Shown here piece by piece: positions 9,220-17,775 of a DNA stretch of 64,000 bases (positions are counted from its first letter, which is position 1; each line of letters opens with the position of its first letter). This stretch comes from Malikia spinosa. Lineage in GTDB: Bacteria > Pseudomonadota > Gammaproteobacteria > Burkholderiales > Burkholderiaceae_C. The DNA lies in NCBI RefSeq assembly GCF_002980625.1, contig NZ_PVLR01000007.1:62001-126000 (forward strand). The letters are read 5' to 3'. Under the pieces are notes generated by a model. That model was given only the letters and a program-made list of their open reading frames with translations. It did not search any database and was not told the DNA's origin. Position numbers and translations under genes: made by a program.

Positions 9220-10469
9220 TTTCTCTCCCATTCCAGGCGCCAGTCGTTGCCGTTGGGCTCGACGCGCCAGCCGCGCGCCTGCAGCGCGCCTTGCAGCGAC
9301 TGCTCGGCAGCAGCGTCCAGCCTGACGCCGATCAGCTTGGCCTGGCCGGAGCCGAATTCGATCTTCTGCCAGCTGACCGGCTGGCCGCTGGCGCCCAGGG
9401 CGGCGAGCAAGCTCTCGAAGTCGCCGCCGCCGAGTTCGCCCTGCTGCTGGCGCAGGCGCTCGAGCTCGGCTTGCATCTGGCGTGGCGCGTCCAGCACCAG
9501 CTTGACCTGCGGAAAGGTCTGCGTCAGCAGGGTCTGCAATTCGGCTTTCTGCGCCCGCTCGGCGGCTTGCTCCTGCCAGGCCAGCAGGTTGAGCCCGAGC
9601 AGCTGCAGGCCCAGCAGCGCGCCCAGGCTCCAGCGCACCGGGCGCCAGGCCGGGTCGCGCGCCAGCGTGCGCCAGGCCCGCGGCAGCCACTGGCCCCGGC
9701 GCTGGCTGGCCGACAGCTTCAGGTCGAACTGGGCCAGGTTCCAGCCCTGGCGCAGCGATTGCAGCCAGCGTTCGGGCGCGGTCGCCACGCTCCACTGGAG
9801 TTCGGGCCAGGCCTGTTCGGCCAGCGCGAGGTGGGCGGCGTCGGCGCTGGCTGCCGGGCGGCTGGCTTCGTCAGCCGGCGCGCGCGGCGCCAGCCACAGC
9901 CTGAGGGTCGCCGGGATGGCGGGCTCGGCCCGGTTCGGCTCGGTCTGCGACTGGTCAGCCAGCGGCAGCACCAGCACGCCGTCCGGCCCGGTCGCGATGC
10001 CCCAGGAACGGTCGCCCTCGCCCTGGAGCCAGAGCTGCTCCTGGGGCTGCGGGCAGGCGGCGGGCAGGATGCGTCCGACCGGACGTCCGGCCTGTTCGAG
10101 CGCCTGCAGCTGCGCATGCAGCCTGGCCTTGTGGCAGACGGCGACCCAGCCGCTGGCGGCCGATCCGGGCTTGAGGCCGGGCTCGAGCGCGAAATGCAGC
10201 AGCGCGGGGTCGTCGAGCAGATGTTCCTCGAGCAGGCCTTCGAGCGCGGAGCGCAGGCGCGCCGGTGCGATCTTGGGCCAGGTGACGCGGTGCCAGGACA
10301 GCTGGTCCGGCGGGATCACGAGCACGCATTCCGCCTCCTGCGGCAGCTCGGCGAGCGGTGACAGGCCCTGGCGGGTCAGCTTCAGTCCATCGGGTGATTG
10401 GGCCCAGCGCCAGGCTGTCCCGGGCTCGGAGCCGGTCGAGGCGTTTTCAACAGGGGTCAGCAGCAGCAC
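9216..10469 (-). CDS. gspL: Type II secretion protein GspL
   Basis: The product is 417 aa. The start is a GTG; an overlapping ATG 2 bp upstream is out of frame. The N-terminal cytoplasmic actin-like domain, which contacts GspE, contains WHRVTWPKI and LEGLLEEHLLDDPALLHFAL. A transmembrane helix (WSLGALLGLQLLGLNLLAW) lies near residue 285, followed by a coiled periplasmic stretch and a ferredoxin-like domain. It is separated from gspK by 57 bp but overlaps gspM, so it belongs to the same operon. Confidence 0.9.
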   Translation of the reverse strand: MLLLTPVENASTGSEPGTAWRWAQSPDGLKLTRQGLSPLAELPQEAECVLVIPPDQLSWHRVTWPKIAPARLRSALEGLLEEHLLDDPALLHFALEPGLKPGSAASGWVAVCHKARLHAQLQALEQAGRPVGRILPAACPQPQEQLWLQGEGDRSWGIATGPDGVLVLPLADQSQTEPNRAEPAIPATLRLWLAPRAPADEASRPAASADAAHLALAEQAWPELQWSVATAPERWLQSLRQGWNLAQFDLKLSASQRRGQWLPRAWRTLARDPAWRPVRWSLGALLGLQLLGLNLLAWQEQAAERAQKAELQTLLTQTFPQVKLVLDAPRQMQAELERLRQQQGELGGGDFESLLAALGASGQPVSWQKIEFGSGQAKLIGVRLDAAAEQSLQGALQARGWRVEPNGNDWRLEWERK

Positions 10470-10526
10470 ATCGGATTCCGGGGAGGGGATGGAGGGAGGG
10501 GGTCACAGCGCAAGGCCAGCAGCGGA

Positions 10527-11501
10527 TCATTCTAGAACCGGTATTTGACGCTGCAGGCCGCCATGGGCGCGCCAGAGCACCCGGACCTGGATGCCGTTGC
10601 GCAACACCAGGGCGTCCTGCTCCAGCGTCGCGCCGTCGATCTGCAGCAGCCCGCGCACGCGGAAATAACGGCTCGAGACGGCATGGCGCTGGGGCTTGAG
10701 CTGGGCCGCGACTTCCGGCAGCCGTTCGCCGAGTTCGGCGATGGTGGCGAAATGCTGGCGTTCGCGCTGGGCGACCAGCGCCTGGGCCTGGCCCAGGTCG
10801 AGTCCGGCCAGGCTGGCATGCAGGGCCAGCGCGCTGGCCGTGTTGAGGTTGAGCGGGGTCGGCTCGGGCAGCCAGCTGGCGTAGGGCGCCAGCCGCTCGA
10901 GCGTCTGGCGCGACAGGCCGAACCAGACCAGTTGCTCGAGGCGCTGCGGTCGCAGCAGCCGCTGCGCGGCCGTCGCCGGATCGGTGTCGTAGGCGGCCAG
11001 CAGGCCTTGCATCAGCTGTTGCAGTTCGGTCGAGGGCAGGCCCAGCGCGGCGAACAGTCGCATGAAGGACTGGCGTTCGACCGCCGCGAGCCCGACCTGC
11101 TCGCCCGTGATCTCGATCAGGTTGCGGAAATTGAGCTTGCCCTGTGCGTCGCTGATGCCGCCCGAGAGCCGGGCATCGAGCGCGCCCTCGTCGATCTGGG
11201 CGCTTTCGGCCCCGGTCAGGAAGCTCGAGAGCCGGGTCTCCTGTAGCGGGATGGCCCAGGGTTCGGCCAGATGGTCCACGCTGCTGGCGCGCGCGTCCTC
11301 GCGCAGGATCAGCCGCGACCAGTCGAGGGCACCGGTCAGCAGCCAGAGCGATTGCGCGCGCTCGCGCGCCGTCTGCTCGAGCTGCAGGCTGCGCCACTGC
11401 TGCCAGTAGGCGGCTGCGCTGATCGAGGCCACCAGGGCCACGGTCAGCATGGCCAGCAGCAGCGCGGCGCCGCGTTGGCGGGTGCGCAAGTTCGATTTCA
11501 C
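10527..11501 (-). CDS. gspK: Type II secretion minor pseudopilin GspK
   Basis: The product is 324 aa. It starts at a GTG within a GTGA overlap with the gspJ stop. The prepilin-like N-terminus reads RQRGAALLLAMLTVALVASI, a degenerate leader ending in Gly followed by Ala and a hydrophobic helix, as usual for GspK. The large globular domain has GGISDAQGKLNFRNL and LNLNTASALALHASL, both GspK signatures. With GspI and GspJ it forms the pseudopilus tip. GspK lacks the Glu5 of other pseudopilins, and that is the case here. Confidence 0.92.
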   Translation of the reverse strand: MKSNLRTRQRGAALLLAMLTVALVASISAAAYWQQWRSLQLEQTARERAQSLWLLTGALDWSRLILREDARASSVDHLAEPWAIPLQETRLSSFLTGAESAQIDEGALDARLSGGISDAQGKLNFRNLIEITGEQVGLAAVERQSFMRLFAALGLPSTELQQLMQGLLAAYDTDPATAAQRLLRPQRLEQLVWFGLSRQTLERLAPYASWLPEPTPLNLNTASALALHASLAGLDLGQAQALVAQRERQHFATIAELGERLPEVAAQLKPQRHAVSSRYFRVRGLLQIDGATLEQDALVLRNGIQVRVLWRAHGGLQRQIPVLE

Positions 11502-12187
11502 TGACCTTCCCCCCCGAGGCTGGGGCGGACCCAGTCGCGCACCAGCTGGCCGCCGGGATTGCCGCCCGCCGGCAGGGTCAGCAGCAGGCGCACGCCGTCG
11601 GGCAGCACCTGGGTGGCCGGAGTCTGCGCCAGATCGGCCGAACCCTCGGCCGATTGCGGGTTGCTCCAGGCGCCGCCGCGGTGATAGAACAGCTGCCAGG
11701 CCGTGACCGGCGTCAGCAGCACCTGCTGCAAGCGGTCCTGCGCGCTCGGGTTGCGGCCCCATTGCGCGGCTTGCTGCCAAGCCTGTTCGAGTTCGCTGGT
11801 GCGGCGCAGCGGCGCCGAGGTCCAGCGCGCCCAGCGCAGCGCGCCCGATTCCGGATCGGTCTGCAAGCTCCAGCCGACCACGCGCAGCCCGCTGTCCGGG
11901 CCCCGGTCCGGGTCGCTGCGCGTGAGGCGCAACACGCGGCCGTCGAAGTCCAGCGCCGGCACCTGCTCGGTCGCGAGCGCGGCATCGAGGTCGGCATCCC
12001 ATTGCGCCAGCGCGGTCTGCCAGTTGCTCCAGCGGTTGAGCTGCTCTTGCGTGATCGACTGCGCGCGCGTCATGCCGTCGAGCGTGCGCCAGCTCAGCAG
12101 CGCCAGCAACGACAGCAGCGCCAGTGCGACCAGCAGTTCGATCAGGGTCAGGCCGCGCATCGGCCCAGGTCGGGTCCCGGTCCGCAT
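11498..12187 (-). CDS. gspJ: Type II secretion minor pseudopilin GspJ
   Basis: The product is 229 aa. The start gives MRTGTRPGPMRG then LTLIELLVALALLSLLALL; Glu5 of the mature pilin is present, but the residue after the cleaved Gly is Leu instead of the usual Phe or Met. The C-terminal domain ends around TLPAGGNPGGQLVRDWVRP, typical of GspJ. Its start overlaps the gspI stop by 1 nt and its stop overlaps the gspK GTG. It is part of the pseudopilus tip complex. Confidence 0.92.
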   Translation of the reverse strand: MRTGTRPGPMRGLTLIELLVALALLSLLALLSWRTLDGMTRAQSITQEQLNRWSNWQTALAQWDADLDAALATEQVPALDFDGRVLRLTRSDPDRGPDSGLRVVGWSLQTDPESGALRWARWTSAPLRRTSELEQAWQQAAQWGRNPSAQDRLQQVLLTPVTAWQLFYHRGGAWSNPQSAEGSADLAQTPATQVLPDGVRLLLTLPAGGNPGGQLVRDWVRPSLGGEGQ

Positions 12188-12570
12188 CAGTAGCGCCCCA
12201 TGATCGTGCTCAGCTGCAGCAGGCGTGCGCCGCCAGCAGCCGGATCGGGGTTGTCGATCGCGGCCTCGACGCGCCGAAAGCTGGGATTCGGCGTCGGGTT
12301 GACGCGCAGCCTGATGGTCAGGGTCTGGCCGGCCTGCTCGCAGCTCGAGCTCGACTCGCCGACCGGCGGCAGCTGGCGCAGCAGGCGCAGCCGGGTCAGC
12401 TCGTTCTCGACGCAGAGCTGGGCCAGCCATTGCTGGGGCTGGCGCTCGGCGGCTCGGGTCAGCGCGCCGGTGGCCTGCAGGCCGGCGCTGAGCGCGACCG
12501 CCACGATCGCCAGCGCCACCAGGATTTCAACCAGCGTGAAGCCGCGCTGGTGCTTGAGGGTGTTGCGCAT
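12187..12570 (-). CDS. gspI: Type II secretion minor pseudopilin GspI
   Basis: The product is 127 aa with a class III prepilin leader (MRNTLKHQRG) and cleavage before FTLVEILVALAIVAVALSAG, including Glu5. The body has the GspI-typical WLAQLCVENELTRLRL segment. It follows gspH by 5 bp and overlaps gspJ by 1 nt. It nucleates the GspI-J-K tip. Confidence 0.93.
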   Translation of the reverse strand: MRNTLKHQRGFTLVEILVALAIVAVALSAGLQATGALTRAAERQPQQWLAQLCVENELTRLRLLRQLPPVGESSSSCEQAGQTLTIRLRVNPTPNPSFRRVEAAIDNPDPAAGGARLLQLSTIMGRY

Positions 12571-12575
12571 CGCGG

Positions 12576-13031
12576 TCAGGGCGATCCGGGGTCGGCGGCC
12601 TGCACGCTGAAGGGCAGGAAGCCGTCGCTGACCAGGCGCAGGCTGCGTCCGTCCAGGCTCAGCAGCAGGGTTTGGGCCGGAATCAGCGGCTCGGGCCCGA
12701 GCCGCAGCGTCGCGGCCCCTACGGGCCGTTCGATCCGGGCCTGCACCCCTGGGGCCAGCCAGTCACGCGCGGCCAGTGCCTCTTCGCCGCTGGCGGGCCG
12801 GTTGGCACCGGTGAACTCGAAGCCGCGCGCGGTCGGGCGCCACTCCAGCGCTGCGGCGCTGGCGCGCGCATGAGAGCGCGCCGATTCGAGCAGCGCGGCC
12901 AGGCGCTGGGCGTCGCGCTCGAGCGGCTTGGCCTCGGGCAGCGACAGGGTCACGCCTGCCGTGGCCAGGCCGATGATGGCCAGCACCACCAGCAACTCGA
13001 GCAGCGTGAAGCCACGCTGGCGCCTGGGCAT
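12576..13031 (-). CDS. gspH: Type II secretion minor pseudopilin GspH
   Basis: The product is 151 aa with a very short leader (MPRRQRG) and cleavage before FTLLELLVVLAIIGLATAGV, including Glu5. The body has the GspH-like DAQRLAALLESARSHARASAAALEW helix. It lies between gspG (6 bp) and gspI (5 bp). Confidence 0.92.
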   Translation of the reverse strand: MPRRQRGFTLLELLVVLAIIGLATAGVTLSLPEAKPLERDAQRLAALLESARSHARASAAALEWRPTARGFEFTGANRPASGEEALAARDWLAPGVQARIERPVGAATLRLGPEPLIPAQTLLLSLDGRSLRLVSDGFLPFSVQAADPGSP

Positions 13032-13037
13032 CGCGCT

Positions 13038-13496
13038 TTACTGCCAGCTGCCGATGTCGGCATCGCGGCCTTCGCCGCCAGCCTGGCCATCGGCACCCAG
13101 CGACAGCACGTCGACCTGACCATGCAGGCCTGGGCTTAGGTACTGGTAGGCATTGCCCCAGGGGTCGGCCGGCAGCTTGTCGAGGTAGGGCCGCCAGTTG
13201 CCCGGCACCGGTGCCGCGCCGGGCTTGGCCACCAGCGCCTGCAGGCCCTGCTCGCTGCTCGGGAAGCGCTGGTTGTCGAGCTTGTAGAGCTTGAGCGCCT
13301 GCATCAGGTTGTTGACGTCGGTCTTGGCCGCCGTCACGCGCGAGTCGTCGGCGCGGTCGAGCACGTTGGGCACGATCAGCGCGGCCAGCACGCCGATGAT
13401 GACCAGCACCACCATCAGCTCGATCAGGGTGAAGCCGCGCGAGCGCGCGCCAGGAGCCGGGTGACGGCGTAATGAGGAATTGATAGGACTGGGCAA
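13038..13496 (-). CDS. gspG: Type II secretion major pseudopilin GspG
   Basis: The product is 152 aa. The best start is a TTG: it has a GGAG ribosome site 8 bp upstream, and no ATG lies between it and the pilin leader. The leader (about 20 residues) ends RSRG before FTLIELMVVLVIIGVLAALI. GspG-specific sequences follow: ALKLYKLDNQRFPSSEQGLQAL and LPADPWGNAYQYLSPG, with acidic Ca-site residues near the end (DVLSLGADGQAGGEG). It is the first gene of the leftward gsp operon and forms the pseudopilus shaft. Confidence 0.96.
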   Translation of the reverse strand: MPSPINSSLRRHPAPGARSRGFTLIELMVVLVIIGVLAALIVPNVLDRADDSRVTAAKTDVNNLMQALKLYKLDNQRFPSSEQGLQALVAKPGAAPVPGNWRPYLDKLPADPWGNAYQYLSPGLHGQVDVLSLGADGQAGGEGRDADIGSWQ

Positions 13497-13557
13497 GGGA
13501 TATCTCCGTGGGGGGCGCGCATGGCGCGGACCGACCCGTCAAATGAAAGCAATGACC

Positions 13558-13577
13558 GGGCCCTATGATAAGGGCCC
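13558..13577. promoter_or_regulatory. Palindrome between divergent gspG and gspC
   Basis: A perfect inverted repeat, GGGCCCT / AGGGCCC around ATGATA, lies in the 107-bp divergent gap between gspG and gspC. It has no T-run on either side, so an operator or transcript hairpin is more likely than a terminator. No convincing -35/-10 pair was found. Confidence 0.35.
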
Positions 13578-13603
13578 ATCATGACACCAGAGTTCAGCAC
13601 AAC

Positions 13604-14065
13604 ATGACATCGCTCCGTTCCCTGCATCCCGCCATACCCGCCTCGGCGGCACCGCGCTGGCTGGCTGCCGGCCTCTGGCTGCTGGCGGGCCTGTCGGCCA
13701 GTTACTGGGGCTTGCGCATCTGGGGCGATGCCGAGCTGGTCAGCGTGCCGGCGCCGGCGGCCGAGTCGGTCGCCGCCGACCCGCAGGCGGTCGCGCACGG
13801 CCTCGGTGCCGTCAGCGTCGTCGCGTCCCAGGCCGAGGGCGAGCCGATCGAGGCCAGCCGCCATGTGCTGCTCGGGGTGGTGCGCGACGGCGCTGGCCGC
13901 GGCGCGGCGCTGATCGCCAGCGACGGCAAGCCGGCCAAGCCCTACCGGATCGGTGCCGAGTTGCCCGGCGGCCTGGTGCTGCGCGAGCTCACGCCACGCG
14001 AGGCGCTGCTGGGCCCGGCCGAGGGCGAAGCCACGCAGCGCCTGAGCCTGCCGGCCAAGCGCTGA
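13604..14065 (+). CDS. gspC: Type II secretion protein GspC, short form without PDZ domain
   Basis: The product is 153 aa from MTSLRSLHPA; an in-frame ATG at 13565 is possible but overlaps the palindrome. A transmembrane helix (AAGLWLLAGLSASYWGLRIW) is followed by an HR domain with HVLLGVVRDGAGRGAALIASDGKPAKPYRIGAE split across strands, ending TQRLSLPAKR. The HR domain binds secretin GspD and the N-terminus contacts the platform. Full-length GspC usually adds a C-terminal PDZ or coiled coil; neither is here. It is divergent from the rest of the gsp genes. Identification comes from the HR domain and context. Confidence 0.82.
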   Translation: MTSLRSLHPAIPASAAPRWLAAGLWLLAGLSASYWGLRIWGDAELVSVPAPAAESVAADPQAVAHGLGAVSVVASQAEGEPIEASRHVLLGVVRDGAGRGAALIASDGKPAKPYRIGAELPGGLVLRELTPREALLGPAEGEATQRLSLPAKR

Positions 14066-14082
14066 TATCCGCCAGTTCGGGC

Positions 14083-15660
14083 TCAGTCCTGCAGGAACAG
14101 GCGGTAGATCGGGTTCTGTGTTTCCTCGACATGCGGGTAGCCGAGCTGGGCGATGAAATCCTCGAAGGCCTGGCCGTCGGCCTGCGGCACCTGCAGCCCG
14201 ACCAGGATGCGGCCGTAGTCGGCGCCCTGGTTGCGGTAGTGGAACAGGCTGATGTTCCAGTTCGGCCGCATCAGGCTCAGGAACTTGAGCAGCGCACCCG
14301 GGCGCTCGGGGAAGGTGAAGCGCAGCAGCCGCTCGTCCTGCGCCAGCGGCGAATGGCCGCCGACCATGTGGCGGATATGCTCCTGCGCCAGGTCGTCATG
14401 GGTCAGGTCCAGGGTCGAGAAGCCCTGCTGGCCGAAGCTGGCCGCGATCTCGGCGCTCTCGCCCTTGGCCGAAGTGGTCAGCCCCAGGAACACATGCGCG
14501 ACCTTGGCGTCGCTGATGCGGTAGTTGAATTCGGTTACGCTGCGCGGGCCGCCTGGCAGATGCTCGATCGTCTCGAGGAAGCGGCGGAAGCTGCCGCGCT
14601 CCTCGGGGATGGTGACGGCAAACAGCGCCTCGCGCTCCTCGCCGACCTCGGCCCGCTCGGCGACGAAGCGCAGACGGTCGAAGTTCATGTTGGCGCCGCA
14701 CAGGATGGCGGCGTAGGTCTCGCCCTCGGTCTGGTGCTCGGCGACATATTTCTTGATCGCGGCCACGGCCAGCGCGCCGGCCGGCTCGACGATCGAGCGG
14801 GTGTCGACGAAGACATCCTTGATCGCGGCACAGACCTCGTCGGTGTCGACCGTGACATAGCCGTCGACCAGCTGCTGCGCGATCCGGAAGGTTTCCTCGC
14901 CGACCAGCTTGACCGCGGTGCCGTCCGAGAACAGCCCGACCTCGGGCAAGGTGACGCGATGCCCGGCCGCGACCGACTGCATCATCGCGCAGGAGTCGTT
15001 CATCTGCACGCCGATCACCTTGATCTCGGGCCGCAGCGCCTTGATGTAGTTGGCAACGCCCGCGATCAGACCGCCGCCGCCGATCGCGACGAAGACCGCG
15101 TCGAGCCGGTCCGAGCCCAGGCCCTGCAGCTGGCGCAGGATCTCCATCGCGATCGTGCCCTGGCCGGCGATCACGTACGGGTCGTCGAAGGGGTGGACGA
15201 AGGTCAGGCCCTGCTCCTGCTGCAGCTTGACCGAATGGTCGTAGGCGTCGGAATAGCTCTCGCCGGCCAGCACCACTTCGCCGCCGAGCGCCTTGACCGC
15301 ATCGATCTTGAGCTGGGGCGTGGTGGTCGGCATCACGATCACGGCCCGGGTGCCGAGCTTGCGCCCGCTCAGGGCGACGCCCTGGGCATGGTTGCCGGCC
15401 GAGGCGCAGATCACGCCCTTGGCCAGCTGCTCGCGCGTCAGGTGCGCCATCTTGTTGTAGGCGCCGCGCAGCTTGAAGCTGAACACCGGCTGCTGGTCCT
15501 CGCGCTTGAGCAGGATCTGGTTGCGCAGGCGTCGGCTCAGGTTGCGGGCCGGCTCGAGCGCGGTCTCGACCGCGACGTCATAGACGCGCGCGGTCAGGAT
15601 CTTCTTGAGGTAGTCGGCGGGGGTCAGGGCAGGGGTTGTCTGGGGCATGGTGCGGGGCAT
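14083..15660 (-). CDS. ilvA: Threonine ammonia-lyase, biosynthetic
   Basis: The product is 525 aa (a second Met at codon 5 is an equally possible start). It deaminates threonine to 2-oxobutanoate, the first step of isoleucine synthesis, in the cytoplasm. The PLP lysine is Lys63 in SFKLRGAYNK, the glycine-rich phosphate loop is IGGGGLIAG, and SAGNHAQGVAL binds cofactor. The C-terminal third holds two ACT-like regulatory domains (EERGSFRRFLETI and ERPGALLKFLSLM), marking the long, isoleucine-inhibited form. It stands alone between gspC and the GGDEF/EAL gene. Confidence 0.95.
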   Translation of the reverse strand: MPRTMPQTTPALTPADYLKKILTARVYDVAVETALEPARNLSRRLRNQILLKREDQQPVFSFKLRGAYNKMAHLTREQLAKGVICASAGNHAQGVALSGRKLGTRAVIVMPTTTPQLKIDAVKALGGEVVLAGESYSDAYDHSVKLQQEQGLTFVHPFDDPYVIAGQGTIAMEILRQLQGLGSDRLDAVFVAIGGGGLIAGVANYIKALRPEIKVIGVQMNDSCAMMQSVAAGHRVTLPEVGLFSDGTAVKLVGEETFRIAQQLVDGYVTVDTDEVCAAIKDVFVDTRSIVEPAGALAVAAIKKYVAEHQTEGETYAAILCGANMNFDRLRFVAERAEVGEEREALFAVTIPEERGSFRRFLETIEHLPGGPRSVTEFNYRISDAKVAHVFLGLTTSAKGESAEIAASFGQQGFSTLDLTHDDLAQEHIRHMVGGHSPLAQDERLLRFTFPERPGALLKFLSLMRPNWNISLFHYRNQGADYGRILVGLQVPQADGQAFEDFIAQLGYPHVEETQNPIYRLFLQD

Positions 15661-15747
15661 TAAGCGGGCTGGGCAGGCGGATCTGGCAAGGGCGACGCAA
15701 GGTCGGGCGGCAGGCAGCGCCAGCCCTCCATCATAAATCCGACCTCG

Positions 15748-17775
15748 TCAGGGACGGATTCGTCCAGATCCCGGCTCCTGGTGCCCGAGTCGAGGGCGGG
15801 CCGGCTCGGCGGCGACGTCTGCCTGCAGCAGGGCAGCCAGCGGTTCGGGCTGGTGCCAGTGGTAGCCCTGGCCGAAATCGACCGCATAGTCGCGCAGCAG
15901 CGCCTCGACCGTGGCGTCCTCGATGCCCTCGGCGATCGTGAGCTTGCCCGTGACCTTGGCCACATTGCAGATCGCCTGCACGGCGACCTGGTCGTAGGCG
16001 TCATGCGCGAGCTCGCGTATGAACTGGCTGTCGATCTTGAGGTAGTCCACCGGCAGGTTCTTGAGGTAGCCGAACGACGACATGCCGCTGCCAAAGTCGT
16101 CCAGCGCCACCTTGACGCCCAGTCCCTGCAGGGTCTTGATCAGGGTCCGCGAGGCATCGATGTCAGCGATCGCGGCGGTCTCGGTGATCTCGAACACCAG
16201 CTTGCCCGCAGGCAGGTGGCGCCGTTCGAGCTCGTTGATCAGGAAGCGGTGGAAGGCCTTGTCGCCGACCGACTGCCCGGACAGGTTGATCGCCAGTTCC
16301 GCCACATGATCGAGGGCGCTGCGGTGCTGCTCCAGCCAGTCCAGCGTGGCGCCGATCACCCAGCAGTCGACGCGGCTGCTCATGCCGAAGCGCTCGGCCG
16401 CCTGCAGCAGTTTCTGCGGCCCGATCAGTTGCTCGCCCTCCTGCAGCCGCAACAGCACCTCGCCCTTGATGCCGCGTGCCAGCTGGTCTTCGCGCAGCGG
16501 CACGATGCGCTGCCAGTAGAGGCGCAGCTGGTCCTGATCGAGCGCGCTGTCCAGCCTCTGCATCCAGTGCATCTGGTCGCGGTAGGCCTCGATGTCGCAG
16601 TCGCTCTCTCGGTACAGATGAACCCGGTTGCTGCCCATGGCCTTGGCCACATAGCGTGCCGAGTCCGCCGCTTGCAGCACGGCGCCCGCACTGGTCCAGC
16701 GCCCGTTGAGCATGACTAGGCCGACGCTGGCACCGATGCGAAAGCGTTGCCCGGAAAACACGAAGCGATAGCCGTCGAGCCGCGCGCAGAGCTGTTCGGC
16801 AACGCGCAGCGCCTGCTGCTGCGAGTGCTCGTGCAGGATCACGCCGAACTCGTCGCCACCCAGGCGGGCCAGGGTATCGTCCGGGTTCAGGCTCTGGCTG
16901 AGCAGCTGGCCCACCTCGCGCAGCAGTTGGTCACCGGCATGGTGGCCGCAGGCGTCGTTGACCATCTTGAAGCGGTCGAGGTCGATGAACAGCACGCCGT
17001 CCTCGGCCTGTTGCGGCCGCAGCGAGACCAGTCTCAGACCCAGCCGGCGTTTGAATTCATCGCGGTTGCTCAGGCCGGTCATGGCATCGTGCGTGGCGCG
17101 GTGGCTCATCTCGGCGTGCAGGGTGCCGAGCTCGTCGTTGCGTTGATGCGCGAGCCGGAGCTGGCGCAGGGTCATGAAGGCGAAGCCCAGCACCAGCAGG
17201 GCCAGCATGGACGAGGAGGCCGTGGTGGTCCTGAGCTGCTCGCGGATGACATGCAGGTGCTCGGTGGTTCGGTGGTTCTGTGCGACCGAGCTGCCCAGCA
17301 CCAGCTGCCTGACCTTGCCGAGCTGCCCCGCCAGCAGCGGTTCCATCCGTGCCAGTTTGTTGGCATCGAAGGGCAGGGGGTCATCGCCCAGGTAGGGGTC
17401 CAGCGCTGCCAGGATGCGCCCCAGACTGGCGACGACCGGCGCCAATTCGGTCTGCTTCCTGAGCTGTTCGCCCGCGTCGCCCTGCTGCAGCAGTTCGAAG
17501 CGGCTGGCGAGGATCTGGTAGCGCAGCGCGAGCTCGGCCATGTCGTCGTTGCGCCGACCCTCGCGCAGGGTGTTCTTGAGCTGGTTGAGCAGCTTCAGGT
17601 ATTCCAGCTCGAACTGGTGATAGTTCCAGGATATGTCGGATCGGTTGATGGCCAGCGAGCGCTCGACAGCCTGCCATTGCTGCAACTGGAGCCAGCCCAC
17701 TCCGCCGACCAGCAGCGTCATTGCCAGCACGATCGTCAGCAGCGCGCGCGAGCGACCAGCGGCTGGCGATCTCAT
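15748..17775 (-). CDS. Membrane GGDEF/EAL cyclic-di-GMP enzyme
   Basis: The product is 675 aa. Two membrane helices (about 11-31 and 191-210) bracket a helical periplasmic sensor. The GGDEF domain has an intact RLGGDEFGVIL signature at about 304-314. The inhibitory I-site position carries NPDD rather than RxxD, so product feedback may be absent. The EAL domain has EVL in place of EAL but retains VFEITETAAI, LDDFGSGMSSF, YLKIDSQFI and AEGIED, consistent with phosphodiesterase activity. Both activities are possible. Its start overlaps the stop of the upstream sulfite-oxidase-fold gene (ATGA), so the two are co-translated. Confidence 0.93.
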   Translation of the reverse strand: MRSPAAGRSRALLTIVLAMTLLVGGVGWLQLQQWQAVERSLAINRSDISWNYHQFELEYLKLLNQLKNTLREGRRNDDMAELALRYQILASRFELLQQGDAGEQLRKQTELAPVVASLGRILAALDPYLGDDPLPFDANKLARMEPLLAGQLGKVRQLVLGSSVAQNHRTTEHLHVIREQLRTTTASSSMLALLVLGFAFMTLRQLRLAHQRNDELGTLHAEMSHRATHDAMTGLSNRDEFKRRLGLRLVSLRPQQAEDGVLFIDLDRFKMVNDACGHHAGDQLLREVGQLLSQSLNPDDTLARLGGDEFGVILHEHSQQQALRVAEQLCARLDGYRFVFSGQRFRIGASVGLVMLNGRWTSAGAVLQAADSARYVAKAMGSNRVHLYRESDCDIEAYRDQMHWMQRLDSALDQDQLRLYWQRIVPLREDQLARGIKGEVLLRLQEGEQLIGPQKLLQAAERFGMSSRVDCWVIGATLDWLEQHRSALDHVAELAINLSGQSVGDKAFHRFLINELERRHLPAGKLVFEITETAAIADIDASRTLIKTLQGLGVKVALDDFGSGMSSFGYLKNLPVDYLKIDSQFIRELAHDAYDQVAVQAICNVAKVTGKLTIAEGIEDATVEALLRDYAVDFGQGYHWHQPEPLAALLQADVAAEPARPRLGHQEPGSGRIRP

